This document shows positions 17,805 through 27,425 of a stretch of DNA of 50,011 nt, one piece after another (position 1 is the first letter of the stretch; each line of letters starts with the position of its first letter). Under the pieces are notes generated by a model. That model was not told where the DNA came from. It did no database searches and saw only the letters and a program-made list of their open reading frames with translations. The translations under genes and the position numbers were made by a program. The DNA lies in assembly GCA_041398825.1 (NCBI GenBank), contig JAWKTX010000024.1, positions 1 to 50,011 of the forward strand. The letters are read 5' to 3'. The stretch comes from Planctomycetaceae bacterium. Its GTDB lineage: Bacteria; Planctomycetota; Planctomycetia; Planctomycetales; Planctomycetaceae.

Positions 17805-19340
17805 ATGAGCCTGAATTACCCTTCAGACGTCCGGTTTCGCTGTTCAAACGCCGCATTACTTCCTGTGGCGTGCACGTTGGTGTTGGTGATTGCCGGATGT
17901 GGAACGGGCGACGAAGTTCAGTCGGCAGCTCCTGACGAGCAATTGATGAATGACCTTCTGGCCGATTTTCCGAACGGCGACGGCATGGAGACTGGCGACG
18001 GCGCTGATCTTTCCGGCCCGGATCCCGGTCCCGCTTCTGCCGGATCAGGCAATCGCGGGTCAGGAATTCATTCGACGGTCAGTTCTGCGGGTGCAGCGCC
18101 GCCCGTGCAGAATGGCCATGGCGAACGACTGGAGCTGCGATTGCAGCAGGGGGACCGATTTCCGCTCATCAAGACTGTGGAACAACATCTCATCCAGAAG
18201 TCTGAGCAGTTCCCTGCAACAGCGCATACAAAGCTGGAACTCACACTGGCCATTACCGTTGAGCAGGTTCGGGCCGATGCCGTGCTGATGGGCGTACGAT
18301 ACTCGCGAGTGAACTATTCGCACGATATCAATGGAAGTCGTCTCGAATACGATTCCGCAATTCATCAGTCAGGCTACCCCCGCGACGCCGAACCATATGC
18401 CGGCATGGTGAATAATGGGTTTTCTTTCTGGCTGGGGCGCGATAACAAGATTCGCGAACTGGTTGGCTATCAGGAGTTTCTGGAACGCTGTGTGCAAAAT
18501 GTTCCCGTCGAACGGCGACAGGCGATGCTTTCTGAAATCTCGAATCGCTTTGGCGACGACGGGGTTGCCAACTTTGTGGATGACAGCATCGGGTTGCTTC
18601 CGTACGACACCAGCGTGGATGCCAGTGCGGCCACTCGCGTTGCCAGGGGCGATGTGTGGACGCGTGAAACACGGTTGATGCAGCCCGCACCGGTGTACGT
18701 GACGTCAACGTATCGCCTGGTCGATTTGAATTCCGAAACGGCAGAAATCGAAATCACGGGACGCATTGCTTCCGGCGAGAGTCTGCCGACGTCGGACAAA
18801 TCGATGCTGAAAATCAGTGGCGGACACAGTATGGGCAAATGCACTGTCGATCGTTCGACGGGCCTGCCGCTTGATGTCACCGTGACCCGGTTCGTCAACA
18901 TGATGATCACGCTGCCCGATGGTCAACAGGTTCCACAGGATAAGCAAATCATTACGCAGATACGCGCCTTTCCAGAAACACACGGACCCGTGGTACAGCA
19001 ATCGCCGGCAGGTGGTTTCCAGAACGGTATGCAACTGCCGGCCGGGTATCAGCCATTGAATAATGCCTTGCAGCCACCTGGTGGTTTGCAGCCAGGCGCG
19101 GTGCCGTCTGGTGGCGTGCAGCCTGCCGGATTCAATCCCGCCAATGCAGGTCACACAACACAGATCCCGGGGCAGTACTCACAGAATCCAGTGCAGCCTG
19201 CTGTCTGGACAACAACACCCGGACAACAGCCGCCCGTGATCCCCGCCACCGGAGGTTCTTCGCCCCGTCTTACACCGGGAACCAATGGAACGACCCAATC
19301 AATGCAACAGCCGGGATCGACAACACGAGCGACGTATTAG
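17805..19340 (+). CDS. Predicted lipoprotein with Pro/Gln/Gly-rich C-terminus
   Basis: The ATG at 17805 has AAGGA nine bases upstream; an in-frame TTG three codons earlier is less likely. The 511-residue product has a lipobox ending in VIAGC (Cys about residue 32), so a lipid-anchored protein is predicted. A low-complexity stretch follows (Gly/Asp/Ser, about 50-90), then a globular domain (about 100-390, with QGDRFPLIKTVEQ and later ISGGHSMGKCTVDRSTGLPLDVTVT), reminiscent of the planctomycete DUF6263-type lipoproteins, though I cannot confirm that assignment. The last 120 residues are PGQ-rich (GYQP, PPGGLQPG, PSGGVQPAG) and probably unstructured. Function unknown. Confidence 0.72.
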   Translation: MSLNYPSDVRFRCSNAALLPVACTLVLVIAGCGTGDEVQSAAPDEQLMNDLLADFPNGDGMETGDGADLSGPDPGPASAGSGNRGSGIHSTVSSAGAAPPVQNGHGERLELRLQQGDRFPLIKTVEQHLIQKSEQFPATAHTKLELTLAITVEQVRADAVLMGVRYSRVNYSHDINGSRLEYDSAIHQSGYPRDAEPYAGMVNNGFSFWLGRDNKIRELVGYQEFLERCVQNVPVERRQAMLSEISNRFGDDGVANFVDDSIGLLPYDTSVDASAATRVARGDVWTRETRLMQPAPVYVTSTYRLVDLNSETAEIEITGRIASGESLPTSDKSMLKISGGHSMGKCTVDRSTGLPLDVTVTRFVNMMITLPDGQQVPQDKQIITQIRAFPETHGPVVQQSPAGGFQNGMQLPAGYQPLNNALQPPGGLQPGAVPSGGVQPAGFNPANAGHTTQIPGQYSQNPVQPAVWTTTPGQQPPVIPATGGSSPRLTPGTNGTTQSMQQPGSTTRATY

Positions 19341-19416
19341 TCCGGGGTATTCTCTTGCCAGAAGCCAGCCATCGTTTCGGTGTTCAGTACAGTCCTGATC
19401 CAATCTCGATGCAGTG

Positions 19417-20193
19417 TCAATCCTGTGCTTCAGTGGATTCACCCGATCCGCTTCTTCGCTCAATCGCCGGCTTGCAATAAGCATACAGATTCAGATCCCG
19501 AAGCTCGTCTGCAAGGCGTTCCAGGCTGCAGTTGTCAAGTGATTGCTGCACCTCATCGACCAGCAGGTCAGCAAACTGGTCTCGAGCGCGGTGCAGAAGG
19601 ACCCGTGCATTTCCTGTGCTGATTGGTTTCCCCGTCCTGATTGAAATCGCCTCGGCAATTTCCGGGGACTTCATGTCCGGATTTTCAACCTTCAACTGCA
19701 TCAAACTGAACAGCGGGCGACCGGTGCGTTCTTCAAGCTGAGCCAGAGCCGACCAGGCCTTCTTCAGCAGCTCTTCACTCCAGACCTTGTTGAAGTCTGA
19801 ATCACTGTCGGTATTACTCGTTTGTTCGTCTGCAGCATCGGGCATCTGGCTGCCCAGAGCGACGAGCTTGTCTCGCCCTTTTCGGCGGTGATGTTCGGCA
19901 ACAAGGCGAAACAGGATCGTCTTCAGAAAGCTGCGAAAGCGACCACGTTCTGCATCAGCGCTGTCGTATTTTCCCGTCAGAAATCGCACCGCGAACTCCT
20001 GAAACAAGTCGTCTGCGAGATCTTCGTTTCGCGTTGCCCCCATCAGATAACGTTTGATGGCCGCACCATATCGATCCAGCATCTGCTGTCGCGCCGATTT
20101 CGAATGGGAAGCGTCCGGTGACTGAGCTGATCGAACCATGGACCACATCGTCTCAATGCGACTGATATGCTGTTCGTTGAAATCATTCGTCAT
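19417..20193 (-). CDS. ECF-type RNA polymerase sigma factor
   Basis: The 258-residue protein has region 2 at about residues 40-105 (RYGAAIKRYLMGATRNEDLADDL, FQEFAVRFL, then RFRSFLKTILFRLVAEHHRRKG), which matches the core-binding and -10 recognition helices of sigma-70 family ECF factors. A region 4 like helix-turn-helix is at about 175-225 (EIAEAISIRTGKPIS and GNARVLLHRARDQFADLL). The linker between them carries a polar DSDSDFN stretch. The gene is divergent from a serine/threonine kinase-TPR gene. In planctomycetes ECF factors are frequently encoded beside such kinases, which suggests that phosphorylation controls this factor. The start is an ATG. Confidence 0.85.
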   Translation of the reverse strand: MTNDFNEQHISRIETMWSMVRSAQSPDASHSKSARQQMLDRYGAAIKRYLMGATRNEDLADDLFQEFAVRFLTGKYDSADAERGRFRSFLKTILFRLVAEHHRRKGRDKLVALGSQMPDAADEQTSNTDSDSDFNKVWSEELLKKAWSALAQLEERTGRPLFSLMQLKVENPDMKSPEIAEAISIRTGKPISTGNARVLLHRARDQFADLLVDEVQQSLDNCSLERLADELRDLNLYAYCKPAIERRSGSGESTEAQD

Positions 20194-20546
20194 AACTACT
20201 CCCGGTTTTCCACGGCTTCAGTCATCAATCGGCGCTCACATGCAACACGTGAGCGGGGTCAGCTTTGCAGTGCGGCCGGGCATCGGAAGCCATCTGTCGA
20301 AAGGAACACACAAGCGACATCTGTTCATTCACGAAATTTCTGATCGTTGGTGCAGTTTGTCGTTTGTTCGTTTCATGTGCTACAGATTGCTCCGTTTTCC
20401 TGATGAAATTCAGATGCCCGCTGCCCGGGAGTACATTCAACGCTCCGGAAACTGTAGTCTGCGGTTCACGTCTGCGCAGCGTTGGCAATTCTAAACGACC
20501 AGGGCTGACGATCTCATTCTGACAGGGCTGCCGAGGTGTACATTTC
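20194..20546. other. Divergent promoter region between sigma factor and kinase genes
   Basis: The 353 bases separate the divergent starts of the ECF sigma factor and the kinase-TPR protein and must hold promoters for both. I see no credible small gene; overlapping frames on both strands lack ribosome binding sites. No clear ECF-type promoter pair could be fixed by eye. Confidence 0.45.
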
Positions 20547-23500
20547 ATGCTGGATGAATCTGCAGAACGTGACCTGCTTCTTGCGGCAAAGGCCGTCGAT
20601 CAGGAAATCATCACACCTGCTGATCTGGCTCGCGCCATCGCTGAGTGGAACCAGAATCTGAAAGTTCCGCTCTTGAAATGCCTGGAATCCTGTTCCAGCC
20701 TGAATGACGAGCGACGAAGACAGCTGCAGAATCTGTTTGATTCTTTCGACGATTCGCTGGATGTCGAGATCGCTGAAAGCATCGAAGACAGCGTGTTCGG
20801 CAAGCTCAACGACGTGCTTGCGGATGCGGGCAACGAGCCCGTGAAAGCCAGCATCGCAAAATGGAGCGGGCTGGCGACCGGTGGGCGTGTTCTTCAACTG
20901 GTGTCTGAGAATCATCGATTCGAAATCATTGCTGAACACGCCCGTGGTGGACTCGGCGAGGTGCTTCTCGCTCGAGACCGCCAACTGAATCGCAAAGTAG
21001 CGCTGAAACGGATTCGGGAGAAGTGGGCAGACAACGAACACGCCCGATCGCGTTTTCAGCTGGAAGCGGAAATTACGGGGCGTCTTGAGCATCCCGGAGT
21101 CGTTCCTGTCTATGCACTGGGCCAGCGTCCGGACGGCGAAATCTATTACGCAATGCGATTGATTCGGGGCAAAAGCCTGGAGGCTGCAGCGGATGAGTTT
21201 CACTCCGCGATGAAAGGACACAAGCAACACTTTCAGTCGCCAGAGTTCCGGGATTTGCTTGGCCGATTCATCGACGTCTGCAACACCATCAGTTACGCAC
21301 ATAGTCGAGGGATTATCCATCGCGACCTGAAGCCGGCCAATATCATGCTTGGCAAGTACGGTGAAACTCTGGTTGTGGACTGGGGCCTGGCGAAACAGGT
21401 CGGCGTCCAGGAAGACATCCCCGATGACATCAAAGAGTCCAGAATTCTTTCCGACTCCGGAAGTGGATCCGCGCCGACTCAGTTTGGCAGCGCTGTGGGG
21501 ACGCCACAATACATGAGTCCGGAACAGGCGATGGGGCGACTTGATCGCATGGGGCCACTGACCGATGTCTTCGGACTCGGTGCAACTCTGTACTACCTGC
21601 TCACAGGCACTCCGCCACAACCAGGTGATTCGCTGGAAAACATCCTGGAACGGATTGAGCATGGAGAATTCCCGAAGCCTGTCGAAGTTCATCCGGCTGT
21701 ACCATTGCCGCTTCAGGCGATCTGTCTGAAGGCGCTGTCTGTTCGACCTTCCGGACGATATCCAACACCCACGGAGCTCGGCAGGGATATTGACCACTGG
21801 CTCGCTGACGAACCAATTGCCGTTTATAAGGATCCGATGCTGGTCAGGGCAACTCGGTGGGGCCGAAAGAACCAAACGCTCGCCGCTTCGACAGCCGTCG
21901 CGACCCTGCTGTTGATCGCAGGTGCATTTACCTGGAACGAGGTTCAGCATAACCGGCAACAACGGGAAGCTGAGATTGAGAAGGCGGAAGAAGTTCGAAC
22001 GGCCCGCCTGAGAGATTCGCTCGGCTCTACGGCTAAACTGGTGGATCAACTGCTCGAGAACGGAAGATTCTCCACCGCCGTCTCGGTGCTGAACGGAGAA
22101 ATAGAAACGCTGAATGACGAAGCCGATTTTTCTGCCGAATGCGAGCAACTGAGATTGCAGTCATCGCGACTGGAAAGCATCAACACCGCGTTAAGCCTCG
22201 CGCTGGAAGCACAGAAAGCCAACTTTCTGGCGATGGATGAAGACGAGATTATTGCTACGGTGAATTCGCTGGAGCTATTGGGAGTCTGGGATCACGCCGA
22301 CTGGTGGAATCATTTGCCCGCCCAGGATCTGGATGCCGCACAGCATGATCATCTCAAACAGGTCGTCTACCGTAACCTGGTCTTGCTTGCCAGCACATAC
22401 ACCAAGCTGACAGGAATGAGAACACTAGCGGCATCCGGCGGCAAAATGCCTCCTACGATCGAAGGAAAGTTCCGCGCGATCTTCAGCAGGGACGGCAAAG
22501 ACGAAGCTCGGGCTACCATCAAGATCTGCGACCTGGCCTCCAGATTTCAGTTCGCCGAATGTCTGAAGTGGTATCGTGGGATCGCAGCATTTCGCATCAT
22601 CAAGGGCAGAATGGTGCCCGTCAGTCGACTGAAGAAGCCGAGAAATGCTGCCGACGCCTATGAACTGGGAATTATGACGGTCACCCGCGCAGTGAGACCG
22701 GACTTTCCGTTCACTCGGTATCGGGGTGTGAAAGACGATCTGATGAGTGCGCGCGAAACAATGGCCATCGCATCCGAAATGTCACCTGACCATTACTTCA
22801 CACACATCGTGATGGCACAAAGTGAATACCTGACGGCTGAGGCGGCTGTTCAGGCCAATGACCCCGAAGCATGGCGCTATTACGAATCGTCCAAACAATC
22901 TTTCGGGCGATGCATCTCTCTGCAACCGGATTTGCCCTTCGCCTACGCGGATCTTTCGACGGTTTGCCTGCGTGAATATGAAGTCATCGACCGTAGTCAG
23001 ACCCTGAGCAATGAAGATGTCGATCGGATTCAACATGATCTGCTGGAAAGCTGCATACAGTATGCATTAAACGCCGTCCGGCTGGGTCCCAATGAAGGCT
23101 GGGTCTACTGGCACTACGGCCATGCGCTGGCCGCAACCGGCCGACTGACTGAAGCAATGAGAACATACGCCAAGGCTCTTGAAATGAGCTATCGGTTTTC
23201 CGAAGACAGCAATTCCACGCTGGTCGATATGGACAACATTCGAGGACTGGACCGAATCATCTCCGAAACGACAAAGCGAGTCCAGAACGGGGATCGACGT
23301 TCACTGTTGAACGCAGTTCTGGCAGGTGCCTATCTGAAACAGTCAAACTACGAGACAGCTCGACCGTATGCACGAGCAGCCTGTGAAGTTGACGATGTCG
23401 ATCCATTCGCATGGGTTATTCGCGGTCAGCTGGCCCTGCACGATGGCGACTTCCAGCTGGCCCTGAACTGTTTTGACAGGTGTTCTGCAGGGGACCCAAA

Positions 23501-24359
23501 CTCCAGCTGGGCGGCCATCGGATCAGGGCTCGCATGTGAGGCTCTTGGCCGACTCGAAGACGCCAGGAACGCATTTCGCCGAGCACGCAATCTCGTCATC
23601 ACCAAATACCATGCGGCCGCAGTGGAACTCGGAATGTGCCGTGTGCAGATGCGAAAAGGTGAAAACGAGGAGGCGGCGAAAAGCCTTCTACTGGCAAGAA
23701 AACTCTATCCCGCATGTCTGCTTGCTGAAGCTGAAATGATTGCTGATGAGCTCAACGTTCTTCCAGTCAAAGAAGCCATCGAATCGTCTCACTATATTTC
23801 GGTCGAGGACATTGTTCAAAACGATGCAATCCTGAAGTCAGAAGACGTACCCGTGCTGAACGGCGATTTCGAATTGCCACTCAATCGTTACTGGCACAAC
23901 CCCGGTGCGCCGGCCTGGCATGTTGTGGGAGAAGGCGAATCCAACGCTGCCATCGATCCGCAGTCAACACACCATGGAACCGGTGCGCTTCACATCCGCA
24001 CCAGTCGTATGGTCAACGGCGCGCGGGCCATGACTCGACAAACAATCACGGTCCAGGAATCCTCCGCGTACGAAGTGACCCTCTGGGCTCGTTCGGTACA
24101 GACTGCCAGGGACGCGGTCTTCCTTTGCGTTGTCGACGAAGATGACGATCCGGTTGTTCCTCTGATTTCCATCCCCGCAGGCCAGTACGACTGGAAAAAA
24201 ATCAGTGGCACGTTCACTGTCCCGAAATCACGTCGCCGGGAACCACTTTCCCCAATGAATCTTTTCCTGATTTCGTCCGGCGTGGCCAACGTGCTGATCG
24301 ACGACATTGCGATCACCCGCACAGGGGATTTTGCTGAATCCGAAGCGGACACACCTTAG
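20547..24359 (+). CDS. Serine/threonine protein kinase with TPR repeats and C-terminal beta domain
   Basis: The 1270-residue protein has a complete Hanks-type kinase domain at about residues 120-420: glycine loop GGLGEVLLARD (about 133), Lys in VALKR (154), catalytic HRDLKPANIM (His 258, Asp 260), DWG in place of DFG (Asp 278) and GTPQYMSPEQ. The juxtamembrane part is followed by one membrane segment (about 449-468, LLLIAGAFTW). Downstream, roughly residues 470-1090 form helical TPR-like repeats (for example GWVYWHYGHALAATGRLTEA). The last 170 residues look like a beta-sandwich (PVLNGDFELPLNRYW, then GALHIRTSR), similar to carbohydrate-binding-like modules. A periplasmic sensor with cytoplasmic kinase is plausible. 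The gene is divergent from an ECF sigma factor, its probable partner. The ATG start is not strongly supported by a ribosome binding site. Confidence 0.9.
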   Translation: MLDESAERDLLLAAKAVDQEIITPADLARAIAEWNQNLKVPLLKCLESCSSLNDERRRQLQNLFDSFDDSLDVEIAESIEDSVFGKLNDVLADAGNEPVKASIAKWSGLATGGRVLQLVSENHRFEIIAEHARGGLGEVLLARDRQLNRKVALKRIREKWADNEHARSRFQLEAEITGRLEHPGVVPVYALGQRPDGEIYYAMRLIRGKSLEAAADEFHSAMKGHKQHFQSPEFRDLLGRFIDVCNTISYAHSRGIIHRDLKPANIMLGKYGETLVVDWGLAKQVGVQEDIPDDIKESRILSDSGSGSAPTQFGSAVGTPQYMSPEQAMGRLDRMGPLTDVFGLGATLYYLLTGTPPQPGDSLENILERIEHGEFPKPVEVHPAVPLPLQAICLKALSVRPSGRYPTPTELGRDIDHWLADEPIAVYKDPMLVRATRWGRKNQTLAASTAVATLLLIAGAFTWNEVQHNRQQREAEIEKAEEVRTARLRDSLGSTAKLVDQLLENGRFSTAVSVLNGEIETLNDEADFSAECEQLRLQSSRLESINTALSLALEAQKANFLAMDEDEIIATVNSLELLGVWDHADWWNHLPAQDLDAAQHDHLKQVVYRNLVLLASTYTKLTGMRTLAASGGKMPPTIEGKFRAIFSRDGKDEARATIKICDLASRFQFAECLKWYRGIAAFRIIKGRMVPVSRLKKPRNAADAYELGIMTVTRAVRPDFPFTRYRGVKDDLMSARETMAIASEMSPDHYFTHIVMAQSEYLTAEAAVQANDPEAWRYYESSKQSFGRCISLQPDLPFAYADLSTVCLREYEVIDRSQTLSNEDVDRIQHDLLESCIQYALNAVRLGPNEGWVYWHYGHALAATGRLTEAMRTYAKALEMSYRFSEDSNSTLVDMDNIRGLDRIISETTKRVQNGDRRSLLNAVLAGAYLKQSNYETARPYARAACEVDDVDPFAWVIRGQLALHDGDFQLALNCFDRCSAGDPNSSWAAIGSGLACEALGRLEDARNAFRRARNLVITKYHAAAVELGMCRVQMRKGENEEAAKSLLLARKLYPACLLAEAEMIADELNVLPVKEAIESSHYISVEDIVQNDAILKSEDVPVLNGDFELPLNRYWHNPGAPAWHVVGEGESNAAIDPQSTHHGTGALHIRTSRMVNGARAMTRQTITVQESSAYEVTLWARSVQTARDAVFLCVVDEDDDPVVPLISIPAGQYDWKKISGTFTVPKSRRREPLSPMNLFLISSGVANVLIDDIAITRTGDFAESEADTP

Positions 24360-24503
24360 CGAGCTCCTGCGAACGGCGGCCTTTGTTGAGGAACGCCTGA
24401 TGGGGCGTCGCTTCAGGCACCCTCCTGTCATCTAATTGACGCCAGGTGACATCACAACGAAGACACCCCAGCCCCCCCTGAACTAAGCCAAGTGTCCTTC
24501 GTA

Positions 24504-24524
24504 AACCGTTAACCAGTAACGGTT
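24504..24524. repeat. 8-bp inverted repeat upstream of small secreted protein gene
   Basis: AACCGTTA at 24504-24511 and TAACGGTT at 24517-24524 form a dyad with a 5-base spacer about 95 bases before the start of the next gene. It could be an operator; there is no T tail, so a terminator is less likely. Confidence 0.4.
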
Positions 24525-24618
24525 AAGGAAGATTCGGCATTTTTGGCACGTTGGTCGCTTATTGACCACGTTGTCCATTTCGGAGGTTTCTTTTTTACAC
24601 GAAACAGGGAGAAGCGAA

Positions 24619-24945
24619 ATGAAGAATCTGGTTGTGGCTGCGTGTGTAGCTTTGGTTGTTGCAGTGGCAGGTGGCGAAGCGAAAGCAGGTCATCATCACC
24701 GTTCGAGTTGTGGATATGGCGGTGGTTACTATCCGTCGTCCGGTTTTTCGGTATCCGTTGGGTACGGTAGTTTCCCGCGCTACGCTGGCGGTGGAATCTA
24801 TTCGGGTTATGCTCCATCGCGTCCGGTCTGGCATAACACAAGTCATTACGACTACCACCCACCCGAAGTTTACCGTCATCGCAATCACTATCACGTCGCG
24901 CCAGGTCACTACGATCTGCATCGAACCGGGCACTGGCACTACTGA
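24619..24945 (+). CDS. Small secreted His/Tyr/Gly-rich protein
   Basis: The 108-residue product starts at the ATG at 24619 with GGGAG about nine bases upstream. Residues 1-23 are a Sec signal peptide (MKNLVVAACVALVVAVAG, cleavage near AKA). The mature part is rich in His, Tyr, Gly and Ser (GHHHRSS, YGGGYYPSSG, VYRHRNHYHVAPGHYDLH) and carries His clusters that could bind metal. Such proteins recur in planctomycetes but their role is not known. A second His-rich secreted protein is encoded 128 bases downstream on the same strand. Confidence 0.75.
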   Translation: MKNLVVAACVALVVAVAGGEAKAGHHHRSSCGYGGGYYPSSGFSVSVGYGSFPRYAGGGIYSGYAPSRPVWHNTSHYDYHPPEVYRHRNHYHVAPGHYDLHRTGHWHY

Positions 24946-25073
24946 TTGAGTCAGTTGATTCAGTCGTCTCTATCGCCCGTGGTTGGAAGACCATCGCTGG
25001 AATCAAATCACGGGCTCCTTTCACTGTCCAATTCTTCCCGTATCAACTTCACTCGATCAACAGGATTCAGGCC

Positions 25074-25790
25074 ATGACTCTGCAACGAATTTTCCTGGTA
25101 CTTACGGTAGCCCTGCTCAGTACGTCAGCCGATGCCCAGATCCGCTTTCATTTTGGCGGAAATCCACACGATCAGCATGGTCATAGTGTCCACGGGCATT
25201 CCAGCATTCATGCCGGCTCTCACTATGTCATTCCACAGTTCGGAACAATGCCTCATGGAACTTATTCCGTCCGCAACGGCATTCACCTGTATTACCCCCA
25301 GACGGCATCGAGCCAGAATCTGAACGTTGCTCCCGCACCAGAGCAGATCGCGTTCGGTGAGTTTAATCACGTTGATGATCTCGCTCTGCGATTCGAAACA
25401 CTGATGAACGAACTGTGCCTCGACCTTTACTACAACTACTCGCACAACCCTGGTTTTCGCGAAACATATGCCGAAGCCTACAGCCTTCTGCAAACTGCAA
25501 AATTCATTCACAACGCTGAACACCATAACGACCGTGATGCGATCCGAAGCCGACTGGGTGGCGCCGATCAACTGTTTCATCATGTCGAAGAAGATTTCCG
25601 CGGCTGGTCAAGGGTTCATCGACGACAGATTGGAACCATGGGTATCCTGACCAAGATGGAAATGGCAGAAGCAACACTTCATCATCTGATGCATGATGTT
25701 GGCGTCGCCGCTGCTGGTCCAGGTGAACAGGCTCCGGTACCGGCTGGCGAACTTGCTCCTCCGCCATCAGCCGTCGGTGGAGGATTCTGA
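25074..25790 (+). CDS. Secreted protein with His-rich N-terminus and helical domain
   Basis: The 238-residue product begins with a Sec signal (MTLQRIFLVLTVALLSTSADA). The mature N-terminus is His-rich (NPHDQHGHSVHGHSSIH), then comes a helical domain at about residues 95-205 (DDLALRFETLMNELC, FRETYAEAYSLLQTAKFIH, LFHHVEEDFRGW), and the tail is Pro/Ala/Gly-rich and probably disordered. I recognise no named family. It follows another His-rich secreted protein gene, so the pair may share a role at the envelope. A hairpin terminator lies about 125 bases downstream. Confidence 0.72.
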   Translation: MTLQRIFLVLTVALLSTSADAQIRFHFGGNPHDQHGHSVHGHSSIHAGSHYVIPQFGTMPHGTYSVRNGIHLYYPQTASSQNLNVAPAPEQIAFGEFNHVDDLALRFETLMNELCLDLYYNYSHNPGFRETYAEAYSLLQTAKFIHNAEHHNDRDAIRSRLGGADQLFHHVEEDFRGWSRVHRRQIGTMGILTKMEMAEATLHHLMHDVGVAAAGPGEQAPVPAGELAPPPSAVGGGF

Positions 25791-26090
25791 AAGCCCAGGC
25801 GAAAAGTAATGTCCGCATCAGAATCCCTAAGTATTGATCGGGTGACCGAAAGTCTCAGGACTTCTGCTGCAGGCACTAAAGCGATCGCATCAACAGAGTT
25901 TGGCGGAATCAGTGAAAAGACGTGAACGTGTTTCGACACATTCACGTCTTTTCATACGTGGATCGCTGCATTCCGGAGAAATTTCGAGCTCGCAAACCCG
26001 TGGATGACCGTTTGCGGCATGATTTGAAATAACCTGTTTTTCGGCATAACAGAACGCAGCCCCGGCACTTCGTCTTCGGGAGGTCAGAAC
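25791..26090. other. Intergenic region containing a terminator
   Basis: No gene seen in these 300 bases. The only notable element is the strong hairpin at 25915-25952; the downstream end holds the ribosome binding site of the next gene. Confidence 0.5.
25915..25952 (+). terminator. Rho-independent terminator (bidirectional)
   Basis: AAAAGACGTGAA at 25915-25926 pairs perfectly with TTCACGTCTTTT at 25941-25952. The stem ends in T runs in both directions. It would terminate transcription of the secreted protein gene that ends at 25790. Confidence 0.75.
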
Positions 26091-26501
26091 ATGCATGATT
26101 TTGCCAGACTGAAGCCTACCGAGCATATGCTGAAGTGGTTGGCGGCGTCGCCTTACGATGCCATCCTGAGTGAGATTGAGGAAATCCTTCAACAGCAGGT
26201 TCCGGGATCCCACGTCAAATCATTGACTGTGACTTCCGACCCGCAATGGCTGACCGGTGCCAGGCGGCAGGAAAACTCACAGCAGGCTATTCTGACGAGA
26301 ACCGGGGTTTCCTTTGAGTTCGATTTGACGGTTGAAGCGCCCCATAGTGTCGAACATCGCCTACACGGAGTGTTCTCATGGGCCGGCGTGCATCTGGATG
26401 AACCAGAAAAGGCAAAAATGCGGGTCTGGTTTGATCTCGACGCAACACTGGAAACTCACGGAGCATCCGGCGCATTGCAGGAACGCATTTACTTCGAATG
26501 A
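26091..26501 (+). CDS. Hypothetical cytoplasmic protein, 136 residues
   Basis: The ATG has GGGAGG about seven bases upstream. The product has no signal peptide or membrane segment. It looks alpha/beta (helical N-terminus HMLKWLAASPYDAILSEIEE, later strands FEFDLTVEAPHS and KMRVWFDLDATLE). No known family recognised. It is convergent with the CPBP protease gene, whose stop is 16 bases away. Confidence 0.6.
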   Translation: MHDFARLKPTEHMLKWLAASPYDAILSEIEEILQQQVPGSHVKSLTVTSDPQWLTGARRQENSQQAILTRTGVSFEFDLTVEAPHSVEHRLHGVFSWAGVHLDEPEKAKMRVWFDLDATLETHGASGALQERIYFE

Positions 26502-26517
26502 CTCAAGAGAGGTCGGA

Positions 26518-27291
26518 CTAGCTCGGGTATTCGGTGGATGGAGTTGTTAGCAAGACACCCACCAGCAGATCATAAGCGGCGTGACAACCGACCGTGATTC
26601 CAATCCCTCGCAGCAGAAAAATCGTCGCAAAGAACAAACCTGCTGCCGCGCGAAAGGAAAACGTGAACAGATTGAATGCGTCTGCAGTGGGCCCCACATG
26701 ATGGGCCAGCGCGAACAGAAAGCTGGTTGATACCGCCGCCATGACAGCCGCCCATTTCCAGGGAAATTCGAACATTCGAAAAACGACCATCGCCGCAGGC
26801 ACCATCAGAAGTCGGAACATGACTTCTTCGTAGACGCCGGCTCCGATAAACGAAACGGCCCGTGTCATCGCGGGAGAAATGGAATTTGTAATCATGGCGG
26901 TGTCAGTGGCCGCTGGTGTGATTTGTCGAAAGAAGAAATCATGCAGCTGGCCGAACACAACCAGTGCGATGGCAAGGATCAGACTTTCGGCAAACATCCC
27001 CGCAATCGTTTCCAGTCGAACGTTCCATGGATACTTCTGCGAAACGTGCCAGACCAACAGCACGCCAGCCACCAATCCCGGTAAGAGAACGCTCTGGAGA
27101 CCAAAGCCAGACAGCAAACTTCGCAACCAGAAATCAGCCCCATTGCGTACAGCGTCTGCGTCGGTACCAGCTACGAACAACACACCCGCCTCATACACCA
27201 GAATCCATGGAATCAGGAAGGTGAGGCAGGACAGTGGACGTCGAGCTTCTGACCAGTAGTCGTTTTCCGGGATGGAAGATTCTTCAGTCAT
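26518..27291 (-). CDS. CPBP family intramembrane metalloprotease
   Basis: The 257-residue membrane protein has about seven hydrophobic segments and the CPBP (CAAX protease/bacteriocin-processing) motifs: GVYEEVMFRLL with EE at 155-156 and Arg 160, and FALAHHVG with His 197-198. A third His lies in GCHAAYD near the C-terminus. These residues form the metal site of the Rce1-like fold. The family cleaves or processes membrane-associated substrates; the substrate here is unknown. The ATG start at 27291 is preceded by the unrelated upstream gene on the same strand. Confidence 0.85.
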   Translation of the reverse strand: MTEESSIPENDYWSEARRPLSCLTFLIPWILVYEAGVLFVAGTDADAVRNGADFWLRSLLSGFGLQSVLLPGLVAGVLLVWHVSQKYPWNVRLETIAGMFAESLILAIALVVFGQLHDFFFRQITPAATDTAMITNSISPAMTRAVSFIGAGVYEEVMFRLLMVPAAMVVFRMFEFPWKWAAVMAAVSTSFLFALAHHVGPTADAFNLFTFSFRAAAGLFFATIFLLRGIGITVGCHAAYDLLVGVLLTTPSTEYPS

Positions 27292-27425
27292 GAATCCGCT
27301 GGTTTCAGAGAAGACAGGTGGCTCGAGTGCCCTTTCGGCAAAGAATGCAGCTGTGTCACTACTGTATCGTCATCGATCCGCCTTCAGGTTTGACGATTAT
27401 TCGTGCTGAATCGATTGTTGATGCT

